DNA of 64,000 nt. Source: Paramecium tetraurelia. Its lineage: Eukaryota > Ciliophora > Oligohymenophorea > Peniculida > Parameciidae. Both the position numbers and the translations under genes were made by a program. Below the pieces are notes generated by a model that was not told where the DNA came from, did not search any database, and saw only the letters and a program-made list of their open reading frames with translations. Shown one piece after another: positions 57,764 through 64,000 of this stretch. The DNA is taken from assembly GCF_000165425.1 (NCBI RefSeq), contig NW_001799005.1:125582-189581 (forward strand), in the 5' to 3' direction. Every line of letters begins with the position of its first letter. Positions within the stretch are counted from its first letter, which is position 1.

Positions 57764-58506
57764 ATGGCTTAACAATAATAGGTTTAAGTTGCCGCAGAGT
57801 TCAAATTAGTCGTCGTAGGTGATGGTGCAGTTGGTAAAACAACTTTTGTCAAGAGACATTTGACTGGAGAGTTCGAAAAGAAATATCTAGGTACTTTATA
57901 ATTTGAGTGTGTTTTTAGCCACATAAGGAGTCGAAGTGAGCCAAGTTATATTCTACACAACTCACGGTCCTATCAGATTAGTCATCTGGGACACAGCAGG
58001 ACAAGAGAAATTAGGAGGACTCAGAGAAGGCTATTACATCGGAGCTAATTGTGCAATCATTATGTTCGATGTCACATCCAGAATCTCCTACAAAAATGTA
58101 CCCAAATGGCATAAAGATCTCACTAGAATTTGTGAAAACATCCCCATCGTCCTAGTCGGAAACAAGGTATCATATCCAAATTCATTCTCTTTTAGGTCGA
58201 TTCCAAAGACAGAAAAGTCAAGGCAAGATAAATCACATTCCACAGAAAAGTCAACATTCAATACTATGACGTCTCAGCCAAATCTAACTATCAATACGAA
58301 AAGCCCTTCTTATACTTACTAAGAAGATTGGCCAAGTATTTAACTATCTCTATTCTAGTGATACCAACTTAGCTTTAGTCTAAGCCATGGCTCTCTTGCC
58401 TCCCGAAATCCCAATTGACCCAGAATATGCTGCCTAAATTGAGAAGGAAAGATAAAATGCTGAAAATCAACCATTACCAGACGAAGAAGACGATGAATTC
58501 AAATGA
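57764..58506 (+). CDS. RAN: Ran GTPase
   Basis: 220 residues after removing introns of 28, 29 and 23 nt. G1 [10 protein letters not shown], switch I through GVEV, G3 WDTAGQEK followed by the Ran-specific [21 protein letters not shown]4 NKVD, then [20 protein letters not shown] (Ran has '[21 protein letters not shown]'). The acidic tail DEEDDEFK replaces DEDDDL. Role: directional nuclear transport through importins and exportins. Confidence 0.96.
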
Positions 58507-59708
58507 TGTTTTTCAATATTCATACAATTATAATAATTTGAAATTTGCCTCCTCCATTTTAATAAAGTGAAGCTTCAATTTTAAAGAGTTAAGATGTTGA
58601 AGCTAACTAAATTTCAAGCCTGAATAAATTTTATATCACTTGAAAATTTAAATATATAAATGAGTATTTAATATTACTACTAAAATTTCTAAAATACATA
58701 TTATATTGAATAACACCTAAAAATCCATTTGTTGATTAACTATAATTGTTATAAATCACTTTATCAAACATAATTAATAAGATCGTCTAGTGAAAAATAA
58801 TTCTATTGAGAATGGAAGCTAGCATAATTATAATGATGTAAAGTAATGAGATTAAATATCTATGTTAATAATTCCTTATTTTAGTAAAGATTATGATTAT
58901 TATAAACAGATTTTTTTACATAAAATAATGATTTTTAGATGAATATTTGAAAGTAAAATTTTGATTGTTTCTTCATAACAAATAAATGTATCATTACTCT
59001 CAAAATCAAAAAATAATTCCTTTAATGATTATTTTAAAACCTTTGAAAAGTTATGATAATTTCCAATTTAATAATTAGAAAAAACAAATTTGTATAATTA
59101 CTATTCGAAATTAGATTGTTTATGAATACATATTAAATGTGATGGTTGATAAATTAAAAATAAAATTGACTTTTTAAGGGTAAATTGCAAATTAGAAGAG
59201 TACTATCAAAAGTGGTGATCCTGAAAGAGCATTAAAAAATGGAATCAAGGTAGGATAACATACAAATAATATCTTGATAATTTAGATTTAAACAAAAGGA
59301 TGTAATTCTTTAAGATATTTAGCATCAATACTAAGGAATAAAACAATTGCTGTTTATTCTTCAAGAAGTATATTAATGCTTTTTATATTAAGAAATAATC
59401 TTATATAATGAGTAAGTAATGAACCGCTGTAATTATTTAAGTATACTTTTTACCTTCTAAAAATCAACATTTATAATTCATATTGATTTTTTTTTCATTC
59501 ATAGTATTAGTATTATTTGTAAGTACTTTTTGTTTTCAGTTTAAAAAATATGTTTAATATTATGTGTTTAACGAGTGATCAATTATCTAAAAAGATCAGG
59601 GATATATACAGATACAAGATTTAACTTAATTAAAAAAATCTTTAAAAATATCTAACCAAATAAAGAAATACTATATTCTTTCAAGTTGATCAATATATAA
59701 TATAATTA
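58507..59708. other. AT-rich intergenic region
   Basis: About 1.2 kb with no convincing gene. A few short open stretches (for instance 59160-59410) lack starts and codon structure. The 5' flank of the LITAF gene should lie at its right end. Confidence 0.5.
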
Positions 59709-60147
59709 ATGTAAGATTTAAAACACAGTGAAGGAGATGAAATAGTTTTTCACATTACCAAAAATGCCCAGCAATATGAACCCAACATTACTTTAGCCAC
59801 CTCGCCTAATGACAAACCTGTTTAGAATCCAATAACATTTGAAGATATCAAACTAGTATCTTCATTATAGGCATCAGCTGATGGCCATTACTAGTCTGTA
59901 AGAATGATTTGCTCAGGATGTAAGAGAAAAGTAAGTTTTAAAGATAATATTTAAGGTTAATTCAGTCATAAAAAGGCGAGCTGGATTATAAACATTTATT
60001 GCTGGAGTACTTTTAATCTTTTGTTCTTTTGGATTTATATGTGTTACTTGTATTCCATGTATGGTAGATGATTGTAAGGATGTTTAACATTCCTGCCCAA
60101 ATTGTAAATAAATTTTGGGGAAGGCCCAATTTAACATACTAGATTGA
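59709..60147 (+). CDS. LITAF-domain zinc-binding membrane protein
   Basis: 137 residues with one 25-nt intron near 59932. The C-terminal half is a LITAF domain: CSGCKRKV, a hydrophobic in-plane helix (AGVLLIFCSFGFICVTCIPC), then the second half-site HSCPNCKQILGK. The CxxC and HxCPxC sites form the zinc site. LITAF proteins insert monotopically into late-endosomal/lysosomal membranes and bind ESCRT and NEDD4-type partners. The N-terminus lacks an obvious PPxY motif. Confidence 0.9.
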
Positions 60148-60151
60148 CAAA

Positions 60152-60469
60152 ATGATTATTATCATCTTCTTTGGTTTTAATTTCTATGCATATTATATTT
60201 CATAAACGTTTTCGAGTTCAAATCTCACATTCCAAGATAGCTAAATAAGGTATTAAATCCAAGGCTATTGCATTATAATCCAACCTACCATGTTGGTTCA
60301 ATTGCTAGGTATTGATTTAGATCAATTTTAAGTTTAGAAAAGAACATACTTGTGTTATAACTTCAATTATAATGTTATTTTTAAAATTATACCAAAACTT
60401 CAGAGAAAATCTTAATACTCTCATTAAAGACACCGAATATACATCTAGAGTCATATATTCACATATTGA
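60152..60469 (+). CDS. Possible small secreted protein, doubtful
   Basis: An uninterrupted frame of 105 codons begins four bases after the LITAF stop, with a signal-peptide-like start (MIIIIFFGFNFYAYYISQTF). The placement is too close for an ordinary separate Paramecium gene. It may instead be 3' UTR, or part of an alternatively read transcript. No family. Confidence 0.25.
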
Positions 60470-60656
60470 TTAAGGTTGAAGAGGAAATTCAATATTAAAA
60501 TAAAAAACATGAATTGCTCGTAATATATACGAATCGGTTTAAACAGTAAATTTTAGAAATAATATAAATTTACATGAATTATAAAATGCTTTATGCTTGA
60601 TATAGAGATATGCAATTTAAAATACAGATATAAAATGCTTTGATTTGGATACATAT

Positions 60657-62129
60657 TCATTCAGTTCTAAAAAACTCCGTGATTAATTTTTGGGATTGGT
60701 CGAAAATCTCTTTATTTGGATGATACTGCAAATCTTCGATAGCCTGAATGAGCTAATTTTACTATAGAATTGCTAGAATAGGATTTGGAACATTCTATTG
60801 GGATTACAACGACAAACCATAATTCATGAGCGAGGTTATACATTCCAATCCTTATAAGACGATGTAAGGTTCAGCTGATTCGACAGTAGATTTTAAGTGT
60901 ATAGCAAGACCCAGATTGATGAGAACTGTGAAATCCAATTGGTTTCCATACTTTAGAATGTGTTGGATCGATCGTATCACAAGGGATTGATTTATAGGTT
61001 TGTCAGTGGTGAGGATATTTATTAGTTTTTTGATTAACTCCTATTGTGAGAATATCTATTAAATGACATTGTGTCCTTATTTACATAGGTTTTGTAAAAT
61101 GTACAAGACTGCTGTTCTGATCTTTTAGTATTTGTAATTGATTAGTTTGTTAATTATTTCCAAGATAGAAAATTGCTGGAAGATTGAATACAATTACTGA
61201 AAATCAGATAAGTATTTCATTTGGAGTAGGGCAGAATAGAAGGATTCAAAGTCATTCTCGTTGGTAAGATATTCGTTCAAATAATTAAAGAGTAATTGAA
61301 ATATTTCAAAATAATTAACATCTCTGTCATACTAATCACACTATTTGTTGATGATAAATAAGGTTTAGAGTATTTCTTAGCTTTTATTAATCTTCAAATG
61401 CTTCAAAATTACTATTAATTAAGGTTTAAACTATTCAGGAATGTTTCTACACAGTGTTTAAATAAGATAACTAACATTATACAGCAAAGTGTCCTTCATC
61501 AATTAACACAGGATCTCAACTGTGTTTTTGCTAAGTAAATAATGTTGGATTTGTGCTAATTTGCTTGAGACATTGCCCAAATACCCCAGTATCAAATTAG
61601 CCAAATCATCTATTTGTTTATTTTCTATGAGCAACTCCAGGGATCTCTCTATTGACCACTGAATGTCTTCAAAAGGCAATTAAAAATATTCCTCATCTTA
61701 AGTCAATTACAGATAAATTGTGAATGTGTCAATGTAGTAGGATTCATCATTCAATAAATCCTTGAATTATAGGAAATTCCTTTATGTTAAATACAAACTA
61801 TGTATGCGATTCCTGTCATCTATGATATTGGCAATCAGATGCAGTTTTTATGAAATCTCATTCATCTCCTTCTTTGCGTAAACTATCTTAAATTCATTGA
61901 ATAAGTTGTTAATCGAAAGATTCATTTAAGAACCCTGCAATCTCTATTTTGGTATAAACCACATCCTCTTCTTCTCCAATTACTCCTCGATTCGCTCTTT
62001 CCTAATTTACAACCGAAACTGCTCTCTCATCTCGTAAATACTCTTTGGCTGAATTTGCTTCTAGTTTTTTAATGTCTAAGGCTGATACTGTAATTCATTA
62101 TCCGATTCAACAAGTTTTATTTCATCCAT
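60657..62129 (-). CDS. Importin-alpha-like ARM-repeat protein
   Basis: A single frame of 490 residues. The N-terminal basic segment (MREQFRLQIRKERIEEQLEK) looks like an importin-beta-binding region. It is followed by about 8-9 armadillo-type helical repeats (LANLILGYLGNVSSKLAQI, VLQGLECITSLMNYG). Importin alpha carries NLS cargo into the nucleus with importin beta. Here the canonical Trp/Asn pockets are not obvious and the IBB is weak, so a divergent family member or other ARM protein is possible. Confidence 0.65.
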
Positions 62130-62172
62130 TATTTATAATAATAATAAAAACTATTGAATTAAACTTCAGTTC

Positions 62173-62409
62173 TCAACTATTTACTCTACCCAATTGGATT
62201 GGACCTCTATAATTCATTTCAGCACCAATTTACTGTATAGTTTTTAAGCTTTGAAGAACCTATGAAATTTCATTAGCATTTACATTGTATTTTTATATTC
62301 ATATTTAACTTATGAAATGGATTACTATTATTTCGTATTGAATTGGATATAGAACTATATATGTCTCCCTCTGAGCTTCCTTGATTAACTTAAAATACAC
62401 GATATCCAT
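62173..62409 (-). CDS. Small conserved-looking protein (51 aa)
   Basis: MDIVYFKLIKEAQRETYI, then after a 31-nt and a possible 50-nt intron, SISQVLQSLKTIQQIGAEM and NYRGPIQLGRVNS. The second half is convincingly coding. The 50-nt intron (about 62260-62309) is long for this genome, so the middle is uncertain. No family recognised; a small helical complex subunit is one guess. Confidence 0.5.
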
Positions 62410-62490
62410 CAATTATTATTTCACTATTCATACAATATAAAAGTTAGCAACTTAAAAAGTTATTTACAAAAGACACTAAAGATTAATCGA

Positions 62491-62746
62491 ATGTCATACA
62501 TATCATTGCTTATAGACAATTCTGTAATGCAATCTGGAACAGTTGTAGATTTGCATTCACAAAATCAAATAAAGATGTCAACCATGTGGAGTTATTGCTA
62601 GATTTGAAAAGAAGCCATATAAAAAGTGGCTATTCTAGAAGAAGAACTATATGCTGAGTAAATTAAATTGTCCCAATTTAAGCATGTACATTTATACTTG
62701 GTTCTCTTCTGGGTTTCTCTCACTTTCCGCTTTCGGGTGACCTGAT
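62491..62746 (+). CDS. Possible small Cys/basic protein (76 aa)
   Basis: ATG at 62491, a 25-nt intron at 62524-62548, and TGA at 62744. The product contains CQPCGVIARFEKKPYKKWLF and a hydrophobic end (YIYTWVLFWVSLTF). The intron borders fit the local rule, but another frame across the same bases is also open. Low support. Confidence 0.35.
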
Positions 62747-63233
62747 ATAAAACATATTATACTTCATGAAAATCAATAATTATGCATTGAACTCAATGAT
62801 GTTTGATTTGGTTTAAGATAATTAACTATAATGGAGTTTCGTTATCGATTATTTCCTTTACAAGTTATTTTGTTTAATCTTCTTCAAGTAATTTCAGATT
62901 TTTAATTATTTTTATAATAATATATTTAGTTGTTTGGAAGATACAGACAGGTATTAAATAGTATAATTATGTTGAATATAAAATAACTCTAAAAATGTAG
63001 AAATATACAATTATGAACTCAAGTAGCAACAATGATGATTTCAACAGTTAAATTCAAGAGATTTAGAATTAATAAAATTCTTTTCAATAATTTCTTCATT
63101 TGACCCACTTGTGGCTTCTTTAGTGAGATAAAATACTCATATTAATGTAGATAATATTTATATAAAGTCTAAAATACATCTTTATTAAATACAAAGACGA
63201 TATAATTTTATTTATCAAAAATTTACAACAGAG
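62747..63233. other. AT-rich intergenic region
   Basis: No gene, repeat or RNA recognised in this spacer. Confidence 0.5.
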
Positions 63234-63932
63234 TCAGTTCTTGATTAATTTGATTAAGGAATTGTTTCTGCTCTTGTAGGGTTTGATGGATTAATGATGT
63301 GAGGAACTTTGATCGACTCTGACCAATCTGCTTGTATTGCAATACTGTGAATTAGATTTTTCTGATTCAACAGTGCTGTTTTCAGTATAGGTTGTTGATT
63401 GGATAGTATCTCTCTTTTCGGATAGTTTATGTTACAACTCTTTCAATTGACTTTTGAGCTCAATGATCTATTTATCTTTGCGTAATTGCAGAGCACTTTG
63501 GGTGATAAATAGTTTTTGTTTAATTTCTTGGATTTCTCTTTTGATTTGGAAATTGGAATCCAGCATTTCAGCATTTTCATCTTCAAGCTATTTACGCTTT
63601 TGCAATTGTTCTTAATTTTCTTTGAGCAATTGATGATATTATTGGTTGAGTCTCTTGTTCAACTCGATTTGGGAGATGATTTATGCATATTGCTCTTTGG
63701 TTACTATAATATTGGCAGAATCATTATTATTATCTGGAATTGAGCGATTAGAATTTATTTATTGTAATTCAGAGAAGCTGAATTCTTGTGTTTATTCGGG
63801 CGATGAATCGAGATTGTTTTTGGAGACAATTTTGGATTCATCTCCGAATTTAATCTCCTTCTGAGAATTGTTGAAGAGATCGACTAATTGATGAGCCGAC
63901 AAATAGATAGGGTTTAGAAATTAATCTTGCAT
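63234..63932 (-). CDS. Coiled-coil protein (232 aa)
   Basis: Single frame from ATG at 63932 (MQDQFLNPIYLSAHQLVDLF). The N-terminal part has a short helix and an acidic Ser-rich linker. The middle is heptad coiled coil (ISQIELNKRLNQQYHQLLKE). The C-terminus is Ser/basic-rich. Function unknown; likely scaffold. Confidence 0.75.
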
Positions 63933-64000
63933 AATATAATTTATATATAAATTGATATTCATACTATCAATTAATCAAATTTATAAGGTCTATGTAAATA

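Noticed and set aside
1-64000. CRISPR arrays, bacterial operons, tRNA or rRNA genes
   Set aside because: No spaced direct repeats, no cloverleaf-like sequences and no rRNA motifs were seen; gene structure is clearly eukaryotic.

Overview
The window reads as macronuclear DNA of a ciliate, most likely Paramecium. It is very AT-rich. Long coding frames appear only when TAA and TAG are read as glutamine and TGA is the sole stop. Genes are packed on both strands, and almost every gene is interrupted by tiny GT..AG introns, mostly 20-31 nt (a few 33-50 nt). Removing these introns makes conserved protein families read through cleanly. No telomeric repeats, tRNAs or rRNAs were seen.

Layout. 1-2.5 kb: gene debris, including a reverse-transcriptase-like remnant. 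2.5-9.2 kb: one giant helical-repeat gene on the minus strand. 10.8-13.4 kb: a CLEC16A/FPL-domain gene. 14.3-18.2 kb: an unknown ORF, a protein of tandem ubiquitin-like (UBL) folds and a degenerate gene. 18.2-20.4 kb: a FYVE-finger protein with a CaaX end, convergent with VTA1 (ESCRT). 20.5-28 kb: CFAP44 (ciliary), convergent with CEP19 (basal body), then an F-box-like protein. 28-32 kb: uncharacterised genes. 32.4-38.9 kb: a tubulin-tyrosine-ligase-like enzyme, coiled-coil proteins and a dynein light intermediate chain. 38.9-46.6 kb: an N-myristoylation-type protein, an SNF5-domain protein, a second and larger tandem-UBL protein, and CFAP119. 46.6-58.5 kb: acyl-CoA oxidase, a PTB-like RRM protein, VMP1, the mitochondrial calcium uniporter MCU, a tail-anchored protein, casein kinase 2 beta, RPL38, a protein kinase, RPN11 and Ran. 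58.5-64 kb: a LITAF-domain protein, an importin-alpha-like ARM protein, small genes and a coiled-coil protein.

How the genes fit together. These are mostly housekeeping and ciliary genes, not an operon or a mobile island. Several serve ciliary or basal-body biology (CFAP44, CEP19, CFAP119, TTLL, dynein LIC). Others serve endosome/ER membrane traffic and autophagy (CLEC16A-like, VTA1, FYVE protein, VMP1, LITAF).

The least explained items are the two tandem ubiquitin-like-repeat proteins, the giant helical-repeat protein, two divergent gene pairs whose start codons lie only 21 and 12 bp apart, and a recurring pattern of single-base frameshifts at short homopolymers in otherwise intact genes (including conserved VMP1). 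The last pattern looks more like assembly error than pseudogenisation.
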